From assembly GCA_036365515.1 (NCBI GenBank), contig CM070874.1, positions 90,354,342-90,418,341 of the forward strand: a DNA stretch of 64,000 nucleotides, given 5' to 3'. The DNA comes from Torymus aiolomorphi. Lineage: Eukaryota; Arthropoda; Insecta; Hymenoptera; Torymidae. The first letter of the stretch is position 1. Each line of letters starts with the position of its first letter. A program made the translations under genes and the position numbers. Under the pieces are notes generated by a model. The model was not told the origin of the DNA, did no database searches, and was given only the letters and a program-made list of their open reading frames with translations. Below are positions 1-15,677 of this stretch, one piece after another.

Positions 1-3000
1 CGATGCCTGCGCGCGCGCGTTATCTCGGAACTGTACTTATATATATAATACCGCGGTCAATCGGCCAGTAGACTAGAATACTATACACACAATTGATGGA
101 TTGACGTGGGGAGGGGATTCAATGCTATGTAGTACACGTGATCGACTAGGTAAATTTTTCATACGCCGAGCAAAGAGCAATTCTATCGCTGTATTGTTGC
201 CTCCCCCTGTATAATCTCTCTTCCCCGCACCCCACAGGTCCAACGCATGAATCATTGCCAAGATTGCGCTAAGCCTGTGCAGGAGCAGCAGGCTGCTTTT
301 TAATTTGATCGATCGCTGCTGCGCTGTACCGGCCCCGGAAGAGGAAGAGAGCGAGAATCCTCGTGGGAGAGAGGGATGTATCTCCCCGCGATCTTTAATT
401 CAGTAATAGCCGAGGGTCTTTCTTTCTCCATCTCCCTCGCCTTTGCGCGGGATTAGCTGCAAGCAGCAGCAGCAGCAGCAGCTCTATCGATCCTTATGTA
501 CACGCATATATATCACTGGTATCACGGTGTAGCCTCAGATCGCGAATTAGCCGCGGCGCTTGACGATCGCGCCACCGCCGTCATTTCGACGGTTTTATAG
601 ATCGTTCGATGGGTACCGCAGCTGTACAGGTTTATGCGCGTAGGTGTATATGGACGTTGGTTGATGGACGGGAAGGATGTTACCGCACGGCAGCCCAATG
701 TGTGTGTGTGCGTAATGGCCTTTTTTGTCAACGATTGCGCGAATGGTTTACGGCGGGCAGTTTTCCTGTAATTTTCACATTCTTATCGCGACGCGGTTGT
801 TGTCCGGTACTTGTGTTGTCGGAATGTGTTCGTGTTGCCGGATGATAAAGTGGCTTCGGAACTGTGGATACACTAACGGTAAAAAGTATGAAAAATAATT
901 CGAGGAATTAATCCTGATGGAAATCGACCATATTCCTCGGCCATTTATAAAACAATTTGTTTCCTTTCCTCTTTTTCCACTCTGCCATTTCGCCCGTAAT
1001 AGCCAGGCAAATGACTAGCAATCCTGAAAAAGGATCGTTTCGCAAAATGGAAGAAAAATGGAGAGAGAGAAAAAAAACTTGTGTTACTCTATAATTCGCC
1101 AAACTATTCCTCGCTCCTATGCACGACCACGTCAACGAACACGCGTACACATACGCGTCTAAAAATAGAAATCCGCCTGTCTCTCTCGCGAGCACACAAG
1201 TTCGATTATCCGAAAACATTTAAGCGGCTTTATGCCGTCGCCCAACTATCAATTGCCACCCTCGACGCGCTCTCGCTCTCAAAGTTCATCCTGTTATCGG
1301 AAGGGAATATCGCCTGTCGCTTATCTCAAGTATCGCGAACGTGCGCACGACTATCATTGTAACAGGATGAATGGCATCGATCAGCTGCTGCTGCTGCTAC
1401 GCGAGCGGCGCCAAGGGAAATAAGCCTCTCACCTAATTCAGTTGAGATGGAAAACGAAAGTCCCGTCTCCCGCCTGTACAGTATGTATGTATGTATATAT
1501 ACACGTTTTCTCGCTCGGCCTACCGCAATTTCTTTCTCTACCTTTTTCTCTTCCTCTTCTTCTTCGTGTGCGGAGGTGGTGCGAAGGGAAATGGATTTCG
1601 CGTTCCGTTCCAACGGGATTTTCAATGGGATTTTCAAATTAGCTTAAACGTGAAAGAGAGAACTCGGCTGTCTCAAGCTTCCGTGGATGGCCTTCTTTAT
1701 TTCCCCTTTATATTCTCGAGGTGAGACTCAATTTGCGCGCCTTGCAGGTTATTGCGAGACGTGTGTATGTGTGTGTACACGTATTCTATACGTGCTTCTT
1801 TGGTATAAGTCTGAAGCGGTTATTTTGAGTGTATATTGATTTTTCCTATACATGTTTAGAGTTTTGTAGCGTAAAATAGCGACAAGGTGAATGGATTTGG
1901 TTGCGATTCATCTTGTTTTCAATTATTTTATTTCAGGTGCCAAGCCACACCTGCCATCCTGATAAGCAAAATTTATTTTTATTTTTCAATTTCCATCTAG
2001 CTGTGCATTGTGCTGAAGTCTTTATAAAAATATAATATACGAAAGCTAAATTAAAAATTAATTATATGGACATACAGAGAGTACACCCAAAACAAGAAAA
2101 TACGCTGTCTTTCTAATCCGAAGAGAATGACCTAATTTCCGTAAAGAATTAAAATCAGTTCGTCGCACGCTATACATCTCAACTGGAGAAACTCGAAAAG
2201 CCACTCTTCGCTATATATAATACTCCCACTCTCACTTATTAATACGTATATATATTCGGAAGAACGAACGTGGCGCAGCCTTGAATGGAACGACAGACAG
2301 ACAGACAGACTCATGCCAATTTCGCGAAAGTCGACTTTCCAATTCCATAAGCCGATACATTGCGCACGCGCGCGCACTGGAGCGTAATCGGATTTAAGTC
2401 GGGCGGCAGCGGTAGGAGCGAGTTATCAGCCTTGACGTCTCGAAAGATTAACGCGCGTGCACACATAAAGGAGAGAGAAAGATCGGTTGAACATTTTCGC
2501 GAGAGGCGCGTTAACAGAACCCTTCGCTGTCGCGGTTTCTACAGGTTCAAGAGGTTCTGGTATGGATAATGACTGCTTTTTTGGGTAATGTGTATATCTG
2601 TGGTGTATACGGAACGAGCTTCGATAAACTCGAGACATTCCTCGCTGCTAAGATTTCCCCATGCACCGACGCGCCTCATCGCCATGAACTCGACGGCTCA
2701 TTAGCGCAGTTTTCAATTATTCAACAAGTTTAACTGTACCATATATATATGTATATACATATTCGAATCGATACTACTCTACCCTGACAGCCTCCCTCAC
2801 GCCAATCGCGAAAAGTCGAACCGGGCGCCGTATATATTGCACGTGTAACGAGTTAATTTTCGAGCTGTTTGCGCACGAGAGCGATATATATTCGATTAAC
2901 GCGCGGCCGTCGCTGCTCCTGCTGCTGCTATACTACCGCGCACATGTACACGTGTCAGTCCGATGCGATGACTCACGGCATGCACGCGCGCGCGCACGCG

Positions 3001-3397
3001 CGATAAAAATAAAGTAATCTTTTGTAATTGCGAAGCGAAAAGTGCGGCGCGTAGAATTGCAAAGTGAATTGAGATTAACTTCGTATATCGGCGTTTGTAT
3101 AATACGGCTCGCTGCGGGAAAATGGGAGGAAAAAAATGTGAAATCCGTGTAGGTATATACGGAACGATGAAAAAAAACTTTATAAATTTCCGTGTCATAA
3201 AAATAAATTGGAGAGTATCGATCTCCTTGCTCTTATACTCCGAGCAAAATCGAGAGAGAAAATGATGAAATCTTTGCCACCATCTATATTCCAAGACCTT
3301 ATACGTCTCGCTTATAATTCGCTTGAGTTACATTTTCATTCCTCCCCATATAACGTTAACTGCGGTAACGATCTCTGCAAAATCCATCGCGAAGATA

Positions 3398-3398
<1 letters not shown>

Positions 3399-3467
<69 letters not shown>
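3399..3467. repeat. (CA)n microsatellite
   Basis: A pure 69-bp CA dinucleotide run. Open frames across it on both strands are artefacts of the repeat. Confidence 0.97.
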
Positions 3468-3468
<1 letters not shown>

Positions 3469-5076
3469 GCCACACTAAAGAAATAACACTTGGAATTCTC
3501 GCTACTATATGCGGCCCTACTAAAAATTCCCCATCCAAACCGACACATACACACACACCTTGAACCGTCGAAAAATCCGCCGCTCTCGCGGCGCGACCCA
3601 CGCGACACTGAAACGGCGCGCTAAAAATAAAAGTCGCACGCAGAGAGAGAGAACTCGAGAGGCACACATACATACATACCTACGTGCGCCGAATGCCACC
3701 GTTCGCGACGTGGAACGCGGCCGTTGCCTCCGCGCACGCGCGTATATATGCACACAGATACACACACACAACCACACGGATTATCCGTCTAATTATCGGT
3801 TGATGCACTTGGCGTTTTTCGCTGACGATGCGCGAGCCCAGTTTTTTATCGAGGGATTAGACAATGTCGAACGTGGGGGAGCAACGTCGTATAATAATTA
3901 ATATCGCGCAGGATAGAGGAGCAGGATACACACATCTCCGTTCGGAGTGTGTTTTTTCAAGGCGATGATAATTAATGCGCTAACGCACCGGAGCGCGAGA
4001 AAGTGCGAGAGAAAAAAAGTATAGAGACGCGCGTTAGCTTGTACATATATGTTGTACCTGTTATTCAAAGTGGCGGAAGGCGGATAAATTATGCAAGAAC
4101 GACGACGACGACGACTGCAGTATCGAGGGAGAGTTACGAGCGAGCGACTTCCAATCAATAAACATTCGCTGATTAATAGTCATAGAGCGCGCAGAAGCGT
4201 CGAAGCCAATGAATACTCGCTAATTGTTCTACCCCCACCTCTCCGCCCGCGCGCCAATTACTTGCCCGCGGCTAATTGCGCGAAAAGACGCTCGCTGTTG
4301 TATGCATTCGCGCAAAAATCCGAGCTCTATGCATATATACATATATAAAATACACTTACAAAGACGCGGCGCTACTGCTCCTCCCGCAATCAATATTAGC
4401 GTCATCGTTCGCGCGCGCGGGCCGACTTCCGCGCCTATAAATAGCGCCTTCCCCCGCCACTGAGCGCCGAAGAAAAAAAAAGTCATGCAGTGTGCATATA
4501 ATGTGCTAAACTATGGTTCCCCGCCTCTCCTGTAATACACAGACATTGCGCGTGCATGCCTTTGCAAACTTTTCGAAAATATTCGTCGAATACTCGCAGC
4601 AGTGCGATCACCTCTCTTTCTCTCTATTATCTGTGTATTATACTCTCCCGTTGATGCACTCTCGTATATCGTTATGCGCGAGCGAGGAATGCAAACTATT
4701 CGCCCGCGGAAAAGTTCCGTGTTAGGTTAGCGAGCGAAAGAAAGACTCGCGCCTCGCGAGAAATATAGTTCAAGTGCAATATACGATATCGCGCTCGTGC
4801 CGCTCGCACACGTGCGTGTGTGTGTGTCTGTGTGTGCTAGGACTGTTAGGTATACCTTTCCTGTACATATGTATACATATGTGTATGCGTGTAGGTGTGT
4901 ACACATATATATACGTGCGCAGCGGCTGCTCGCGCGCGTTCGGGGTAAATCGATTCGGTTCCGTCTTTTTGTTTGACCTAATACGGCGACGTGTACACGC
5001 GCGTGCATAGGAGTAGCGCGGCAGCAGCAGCAACATCGGGCTTCTGGAAATGTGTTTTCAGCGAGTTAGCGGGCGA

Positions 5077-5104
<28 letters not shown>
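5077..5104. repeat. (GT)n microsatellite
   Basis: A pure GT run of 28 bp, followed by a looser GT/TA-rich stretch. Confidence 0.95.
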
Positions 5105-5107
<3 letters not shown>

Positions 5108-5767
5108 CACGTATACGTGTAGATATCTGTATGTCCGTGTGTGTGCGGTCCGCAACGTTCGCTGTTCTTTTTTTTTTACTTTACAATCCGCTTGTAAAGT
5201 TATAAGTATTTCTTTTTTGGAAGGGGGTTCGACGGTAGGCCGAGCTGTGAGGCTGCATTTTTTATGCAATTTTGGAAATTGCTGTGTCGCGGAGTGGTGG
5301 GGAAATTGGTTTTAGACTTTCGTCATGAATATTTTACGTTGAAATATGTTATTTGAAGAGAAAGAGAGAGAAAGAGAGAGAGAGATAGAGAGAGAGAGAG
5401 AGGGGTGTAAAATAGTATTGTGCAATTATATAATTTTTTTTGGAAATTATCGACAATTTTTAAGTCGAAAGTATGATAATTGGGTGAAAAAAATATATAT
5501 TTGCAGTAATTAAGCATAGCTATATGCTGTGCTGGCATTGAACTGTTAGAATGTCAGTGCGCATGATTACTCTTGTTTAACTTTTCTTTGTAATTCGTCA
5601 AGTGCGAGTAGTTTATTGAAGCACATAAGCGCTTAATTTGCACATGAGGGAAAAAATACTACTGCACACACCCTCGTATACATTGGACTATTTCGATAAG
5701 TACAAATTACATCTTCCCCACACGTCAAGTAAATAATCACATTAATTAAAGTTTTCCTATCGCGAGT

Positions 5768-5769
<2 letters not shown>

Positions 5770-5836
<67 letters not shown>
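5770..5836. repeat. (CT)n microsatellite
   Basis: A pure 67-bp CT run. A GA-rich tract of opposite polarity lies ~370 bp to the left at 5,356-5,402. Confidence 0.96.
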
Positions 5837-5839
<3 letters not shown>

Positions 5840-6937
5840 ACACGATATATATAAACGCATACACTGGTAATTATCAACGCAAACACTGGTAAGTTCAACA
5901 AGATTTCCGAACTTCGATGCACGCACGCAATCTTCGATATTTCACTAACGGCCGCTACTTTACATATATCTAATCTCAATATTGACGCGCGCATCGTTGC
6001 TAAGCAAGAGAAGATATATACTCTCGGCGAGCTTTAAAAACAAAGACAGACACACGCGTATATATAATATACGGCAATCAAAGTGACAATAACAATCAAG
6101 TCTTGCGGGAAGGCTATTTCCAGCGAAGGTTTTCCGAAATTTCGCAACTCACGCGGCAATTACGAGTCCGCTCGCCCCGGCCATAAACTGCTCTTTCGCT
6201 CGCGTCTCTATATAAGAGTCAAGTTCACATCCTTACATCGCTCCGATCAACTGTTGAATCATAGCCGCTGCCGTCGCAGCCGCGGACACTTGCATTATTT
6301 CTCCAAAGTTAATATAACAGGGGCTTGGGCTCTCTCTCTCGCTTTATCTCGTCTTGGCGCGGGCGATAATATCCTATGGCAGACGCGCTCGCGTCCTCAA
6401 ATTTTCAGGGGCCGTAAAAGCGCTGCGCACGCAAGGAGGAAACGACCGGACGTTACTCTCTCTCCTTCCTCGTTTTATATACAGCCGACGTCGTCGCGTG
6501 AATTGGCAACGCCCGACGCGAGCGTGGATGTGCGTTTTAATTGATTTGGACTCGAAGGGAGAGAGGACTTTTGTTTAGTTGTCGGGCATGTTGATTGGGT
6601 ATAGGTTGAATGGGATCGTGTTAAGGAAGTGGTTGAATGTACGGCGTGTAAAGTGACCGATTGCCTCAGGTGGTAAATATGTTATGTGACAATTAACGTT
6701 ATCTATATCCGAGGTATATATAAGTTTTTGCCTGGTCGTTAGTTAAAAAGTCGCAGAGGTTCTTGCTCGTTTGTAAATTTTTAATGATTAGTGCAATCGA
6801 TGCATTAATAGTGGAAAATATGTATAGGTATAATAAGTATACTGAAAATTTATACATGTGTTTTCGAAGTGTGATTTTTTATTACAGATTAAAATAAATC
6901 AGAGTAGGTATGTATTATAATCACGATTTGTTGAAAG

Positions 6938-8950
6938 CAAACGCACGGATATTATTTGTTTGTATATATGAGGAAATCCATAATTTGTACACACTTAAAG
7001 GGTTCAAAGAATAAAAAAAAAAAAAAAAAAATTTGACGGCACACCTTCGTGACTCGAAACTCGTGAACATTAGAAAACGGTCTTGTGACACCATTTTAGA
7101 AAAAAATCCATTTTTCTTATGGAAATTTAACATGGGAAAAATGGACGAAATGTAGTCACTGACAATGAGCCAATAGTAAAGCTTTTAAATGTGCCAACAA
7201 GTATTCCACAAAAAAGCAATTAAAGTAGAAGAAAAGAGATTTAATTTGAGCTAAAGATCGTTAAAATAGGTCGGTTCTACGCAAAGTTACGTCATTTGAA
7301 AACCGCGAAAAATGAGGGGGTATCGAAAAATAGAAAACTTTTTTAAAGAAAGGTAATTTATCAGAACTTGTTTTAATGGAAAACTTGTAATTTCAATAAA
7401 AAGAAATTCGAAATTCATAAAGTTGAAAATTTATAAGTTCGAATTCGATTTTACGAATTATAATTTTAAGGAATAGTAAATTTGTAGAAAAAATATTTAT
7501 TTATAATTTTAGAATACTATAATTTCGAAAACCCAAATTTTAGAAATTAAATTACAGAAACGAAATCTACAGAAAATATCTGTACATAAATTAGAAAATC
7601 ATAATATCAAAAGATCAAAATATAGAATTTAATAGCATCTTTAGATAGTTCAAAAGATCGAAAATTGAAAATCTAGAATGCTGAAAATCTCGTAAATATC
7701 AAATATCAAATGTTCAAATATCGAATGTTCAGAATATTGAAAAGTCTAAATATCGAAAGGTCCAAATATCGAAAGATCAAAATATCGAAAGATAAATGTC
7801 GAAAGTTCATAATATCGAAAGTTAAAAATGTCGAAAGTTAAAAATATCGAATGTTCAAAATGTCGAAAGCTCAAAATGTCGAAAGTTTACAATCTAGCGT
7901 TAATTACTTTTTCTTTACCCTAGCTGAATAGTACATATGTTTTCGAAAGTCTGAACATTCTGAATTTGTTTTTCGAAAGTTTGAACCTTCTAAATGTTTA
8001 ACTTCAATTATTTTTTTTCGAAAGTTCAAACCTTCTCAATTAATTTTTCGAAAGTTTGAACCTTCGACATTTGTTTTTCGAAACATTGAACTTTTGACGT
8101 ATTGCCTTTCTACATTCATATCTTTCGAATCATTATATTCGAATAGCTAGAAATTCCAAAAGTATCATTCTATATTTTGGTTTTCTAAAATTCATATTAT
8201 TATATTTCATTCTATAGAGTAGAATTCGAATAATTGATCCTTTGAATTTCCACTAAATTCAGCATTTTCGGAACTGTGAACTTTCTATAATAGGGGAATT
8301 CTTCATTTTTAGCGTACGAAATTATATCATTTTTTTCGATAGTAATATCTTCTATAAATTTAATTCGATATTCAATTTTTTCCATGAAATGAATTTTCTA
8401 AAATAAATCTACTTCTAATATGTGCCTTTTCTACATTCTAAACTTTTGTAAAATTATGAGTCTGTATACAAATTTTTGGCATCTAAAGCTTTCTAATGAA
8501 AATTTTTCTATTTTTAGATACCCCCTCCGAAAAATTACCAAAAATGAGCGATTTTTCGCGATTTTCAAATACACGTAACTTTGCGCAGAACCGACCGATT
8601 TTAACGATCTTTAGCTTAAATTAAAGCTCTTTTCTTCTTATACATTAATCGCTTTTTATGGAATATTTGTTGGCACATTTAAAAGCTTATTATTGTCTCA
8701 TCATCAGTGACTACTTTTCATCCATTTTTCCCATGTTAAATTTCCATAAGAAAAATGGATTTTTTTTTTAAAACGGTGTTACAAGACCATTTTCTAAAGT
8801 TCACGAGTTTTTTCGTATATTTTATGACCTATAGAGTGAGAAGAAACTTGTCGCGTAGATGTGCCTTCAAATTTTTTTTTTTTTAATTTTTTGAACCGTT
8901 TACAAATTATAAATTTGCTCATATACACGAGGATCAGTGCGTCTTCCTTA
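6938..8950. mobile_element. Foldback element with ~380-bp inverted arms
   Basis: The left arm (about 6,938-7,345) and right arm (about 8,505-8,950) are diverged reverse complements of each other. Matching landmarks are the poly-A/poly-T blocks at 7,012-7,030 and 8,872-8,884, the GGCACA box beside each, the ATGGAAATTTAACATGGGAA block and its complement, and the GGTCGGTTCTACGCAAAGTT block and its complement. The core (about 7,600-8,100) is a degenerate array of short units related to ATCGAAAGTTCAAA, which inverts midway to TTCGAAAGTTTGAACCTTC. There is no protein-coding capacity, so this is a non-autonomous element; its superfamily is unknown. Confidence 0.8.
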
Positions 8951-11463
<2,513 letters not shown>

Positions 11464-12817
11464 CATCTATGTACAGATATATGTATACATAGGTGGGTGA
11501 GAGACGAGACAACGTCGATATACACCTCGTTAATCTCGCGATGCGTTAACCCTCCCGAGCGTGTAAGACGTCGCGAAGAATTTCGAACGCGCGCACGCAC
11601 ACACGCACTCAGTAGCAAAGTTTCGAAATCAATTATGCCTCGAAATAGCAGCTATATTTATAGCCCGTCGAACGTGCGCTCGCTCTCGTCGTTATTAAAC
11701 TAGTTCTCGCAGATGTCATTAAAGAATATATCGCTGCGCGCTCTACACTGGCGCTCGGTAAGCCAGCCATGTACAGCTCCTCCTCCCGCAGCTCGTCCCG
11801 AAAATAGCGCAAACGATAAAAAAAAAGCGCCTCGCAACTTCTCTTTGGCGTAAACCTCGTCGCGGGCGCGGTATACAGGATTGGTATACCGTAGAGGTAT
11901 TATAGAGAGGTATAGTCGTCGCGTGCGCGCACCACAGGGTGTGGTCTCTCTCTCTCCTCGCTCGCTCCCCTGTGCGCGCGCGCGCAAGCTCCTCTCTTAC
12001 TCTCTCCTCTCTTGTATATAAATCCCAATTATACGCTGCACCCCCGCTCGCCCGCGTGTTACATCGACATACAGAGAGATATATATATGTATATATGTAT
12101 CTACGTATATGATTGATTGAAAAGGGAGAGAGTGAGGCGAAAGCTCCCTCCTCTCACGTGGCCGCCGGTGGCGGCGAGCGAAACTTTTCCGGCTGCACGC
12201 GCGTGAGTATCGATTTCCCGCGCGCGCGCGCACGGTGTGTGGGAGAGCGAGACCGAGCGCTGATACAACACAGAGAGGTAGACAGATAGGTAGATAGGTT
12301 GGTAGGTAGGTTGGTTGCTTGGTAGAGAGAGGGGAGTAGATGCGGATGTCGAAGGAGGCGGCAGCGCAGCACACCCTGGCGCTCTCTGCCTTCTTCGGCA
12401 CACACATATATATACGCACAGAGAGAGAGCGGCGACGCGGAGGCCACCGCGAGGCGCTTAAATATAGAGAGAGCACATAGCCGTGTGCGCACGAAGTGCA
12501 CATACTCTCTTCGTCTCTCTGTCAGGGTGGCGTGGAGGTCGGCCCTCGGCGCCTCTAATTGCGAGACAATCGCATCATGGCGGTGGTGTGCAGGCTGTAT
12601 AGGTATGTGTATGTACGTGCTCTGCGGAGAGAGAGAGCGCCGCGCTGCTGCACTAGGTCACTCGGCCTGCAAACCGGCTCCGAGACGGAGAGGAGGTGGG
12701 AGAGAAAAACAATGCGCGACGCGAGAGCAGCAGCAGCCGACAGGTAGCTTATACTGTACACCAGCAGCGCGCAGGTGAACCGATCATATATATACGCGTG
12801 TTTAAGGCAGAGAGACT

Positions 12818-12819
<2 letters not shown>

Positions 12820-12909
<90 letters not shown>
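12820..12909. repeat. (GA)n microsatellite
   Basis: A 90-bp GA run with a single AA interruption near 12,859. On the CaMKII sense strand it reads as CT, a polypyrimidine tract within intron 1. Confidence 0.96.
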
Positions 12910-12911
<2 letters not shown>

Positions 12912-13024
12912 CTCGACGGAGGTTATTAATACACGCGCTCGCTCGCCTGCTCGCGCGTATATTTTCGGAATCCACGGCGCGCGCTAAATAAAACGACGCG
13001 AGCGCGGGCGCGCGCTCAGATAAA

Positions 13025-13026
<2 letters not shown>

Positions 13027-13056
<30 letters not shown>
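13027..13056. repeat. (TGC)10 trinucleotide repeat
   Basis: Ten TGC units, 131 bp inside the intron from the CaMKII exon 1 donor. On the sense strand it reads GCA. Confidence 0.95.
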
Positions 13057-13186
13057 GCAGGAGGTTACGTGCTGCGTGCGTCCGCTCGCGATGTATATAG
13101 TATAGAGAGATGATAGGCATGCATGTATATAGATATATATAATATATGGGAGGCGAGGGTTAAGGTGTGTGTGTTTCTATACTTAC

Positions 13187-13251
13187 TTGCCGAGTTCCTC
13201 CTTGAGCTCGTAGTTGTCACTGAACCGCGTGCAAGTCGCTGGGGCAGCCAT
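13187..13251 (-). CDS. CaMKII: CaMKII, first coding exon (partial gene)
   Basis: This exon encodes the N-terminus of Ca2+/calmodulin-dependent protein kinase II, a cytosolic and synaptic Ser/Thr kinase. The minus strand from the ATG at 13,251 reads MAAPATCTRF then SDNYELKEELG, followed by AA and a consensus GTAAGT donor at 13,181-13,186. The Drosophila and vertebrate proteins have the same sequence context (Cys-Thr-Arg-Phe, then Glu-Glu-Leu-Gly-Lys). Vertebrate CAMK2 genes also place the first intron right after this Gly-Lys, before the glycine-rich ATP loop. Only 21 codons plus two bases are in the window. No second exon is visible in the 13 kb downstream, so the rest of the gene must lie beyond the left edge. 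The exon is too short for a long open frame; it was recognised from the peptide plus the donor. Confidence 0.9.
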
Positions 13252-13903
13252 GCCGGAGCCGGGGCGGGCGACGGGCGCGCACTTGGGCGCGCGCTGTCGC
13301 GGCTACAGGGGTAGGCGGGCGGCGGGCACGCGTGCACACACGTCTATATGTAGAGATATACGTGGGGTAGCTTTGCACGTAGAATATAAAGTTGCGATGT
13401 GTGGGTGTCGTTGGTGTCGTTCGACGCTGCCCGTAGGGGCTAACTAACTGCAACTACTACTACTACTCCTCCTCCTCCCGCTGCCCGCGTCGTCGTCGTG
13501 AATCCTGCGGCTGACAAAACCGGAGCTTAACTATCTGTCTCCAGCTGCGGCAGCACACTATACGTCTCCTCCTCGTCGGGGCGGCCACCGCCTGCAGCAG
13601 CAGCAGCAGCAGCAGCAGCAGCACACGTCGTCGTCGTCGTCGTTGTCTTCTGCTGCTGCTACTAGTGTTTCTTGACACACGATGAGGTCGCGCGCGCGCT
13701 CTTTCTCTCTCTCTCTCTCTCCCTTTTTCACAGGGGGCACACTGGCGACGACGACGATGATACTAGCAGGCAGCAGCTATATAATACAACGCGGCACCGT
13801 GCGAAAGCTCTCGCTCGCTCGCTCACTCACGCGCGCGCGGTGTAGCAGACGAGAACAGAGAGAGATGGCCGGTCAGCCGACAACGCGTGTCTGTGTAAGT
13901 GAG

Positions 13904-13935
<32 letters not shown>

Positions 13936-14900
13936 GTATGTGTATATATTTATGTGCGTGCGTGAGCTGACTGACTGTCTCTCTCTCTCTCTCTCTCGCT
14001 CCCGCTCTCTCGGAGCTATCACCGTCACTGCGAGAGAGAATGAGATAGCACGCGCAGCGAGGAGAGCAGACAGCAGCGGCGGCGGCAACGGCAGCGGCAG
14101 CACACACCACCAGGGGGCTAAACTTGGCGGCGCGGCGCGGACTGACTGACTCTACTGGCGCTGGCTGGCCAGAGCAGGCGGCGATCAATAAGAAGCGCGA
14201 GTGAGCGGCGGCGGTGGAACACACGCGCGCGCGCGCGCACTACGCACGCTCTCTCTCTCTATCTCCTGCGAAGTATGTAGTATAGTCTCTCTCTCTCGCA
14301 CGCGCACCTCGACGACAACGACGCTCTCCTGATCTCCTCCGTAGGTATTTGCTAGCGTTGCGAGTTCAGGTATAATCTCCTAAGACTCTTCCTCGTCGCC
14401 GCGCAGGTATATATACCTTGTATCCTCGCCCCGGGGACAGAGAGAGTACGAGACGGCGTATGGGGGTAGTTTATGTGCCCCTGACGCGAGGGAGGAGAGA
14501 GAGGTAAACGCAGCGCTGCGACCGACAGCCTCTATATCTATACGTACATATATGTATACGTGTGAGCGTGCGTGCGATTGTATATATGCGTGTGAGGATC
14601 GTATCTCTCTCAGAGAGTGTCCGCACTGCTCGCCGGCGGCACGTCGACTGACTCGCGTAGTCGGCGTAGTGTGCGAAGGAGAGAGGACAGAGTGAGAAAG
14701 AGAACGCAGCCGCTCTGCGCTGATGTGCCAACGGCGAGCGAACAGTCGTATAAGTATAACACTGGCAGCGGGACGAAGAGAGAGAGAGAGAAAGCTCACT
14801 GCGCACGCTCCTCGGATCGAGCGGTGGTGATAGCGGTACTCGCGCTGCTGCCGCAGGCGACGTGAGAGCAGCACGGCACAGCGGTAGCTTTTATCCCCTC
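13252..14900 (-). promoter_or_regulatory. Putative CaMKII 5'UTR and promoter region
   Basis: The CpG-rich DNA upstream of the CaMKII ATG is dense in CAG/CTG, CGT, CT and GA repeats, including CAG repeats at 13,592-13,623 and a TA run near 13,906-13,923. No convincing TATA box or single initiator could be fixed. The region is assigned by position only, and untranslated exons may lie within it. Confidence 0.4.
13592..13623. repeat. (CAG)n trinucleotide repeat
   Basis: About ten CAG units followed directly by a GTC/CGT run (about 13,627-13,642). On the CaMKII sense strand it is a CTG repeat, likely 5'UTR or promoter rather than coding. Confidence 0.9.
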
Positions 14901-15677
14901 CCCGCCCTCAATGTCTCCCTCTCCCTCTCGTGTATTTATTCATTCGCAAGCTCACGAGTAAAATAAAACCATCTTGGATTCCAAACTAAAGCTACATACT
15001 GATACTCAACCCTCGGAATTGACCGATACACGCGGGCCTATATTATATGAGCTTATAAATTTAGCAGCAGCAGGCCTATAGGTACTCTCTCACGCGCGCC
15101 GCAGCACGTGCCGTCGGCTCGAAATATATATACAGCCGGCGCTGCGCTGCGAAAGCTTTACCTCTCCCACGCCGCAGCAGCAGCTTCTTTTTACTACTAC
15201 GAGGGCGCGCGATCGGCTGACGGGTATCGTACCTTTACTACTTGCCCGCGTGGAGGGAGTGTATATAGAGAGAGAGAGAACGCGGGTGTTCGGATTTATG
15301 GGAGGCAGGATGTGTAATGGGAATGTCGACCTCCAGCTATGGAGGAGTAGAAGAGAGAGGTAGAGAGACAGGGAGATATGACGGTTGAAATTTTTAGGGG
15401 GTTAGTGCGGGGAGCGGTGGAATACGTGTGGTATAGGGGAGGTATATACGATGGGTTGTAAAAATTAATGATTTAGGAAGGTGGGGGAATTCTGGTGGGT
15501 TACATATGGATTTTTCTATTTTTTTTTATTTAAGATGTGTAAAAATGTTAGGTATAGAAAATCGAATAAACATTTCCACTTGATATGATTTTTGTAAACG
15601 ATACAATCAGGTAAAATACTATCAGGTTAAAAGAACTTTCAAAGTTCAGTTTTGAACGGTCAAAGAGAAAGAATATA
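14901..15677. other. Intergenic, no gene seen
   Basis: CpG-rich at the left end, becoming AT-rich near 15,470. No exon, RNA gene or defined repeat beyond short GA tracts. Confidence 0.6.

Larger units (their letters stand above)
1..6937. other. Gene-free DNA, probably CaMKII intron 1
   Basis: No coding exon is recognisable on either strand. The stretch is rich in CpG, short TA-rich runs and dinucleotide repeats (CA, GT, GA, CT). Because the first coding exon of CaMKII lies at 13,187-13,251 on the minus strand and ends with a splice donor, the rest of that gene must lie to the left. This stretch is therefore inferred to be intronic. I looked for the expected second exon, which starts Gly-Ala-Phe-Ser in the family, and did not find it. 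Confidence 0.5.
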
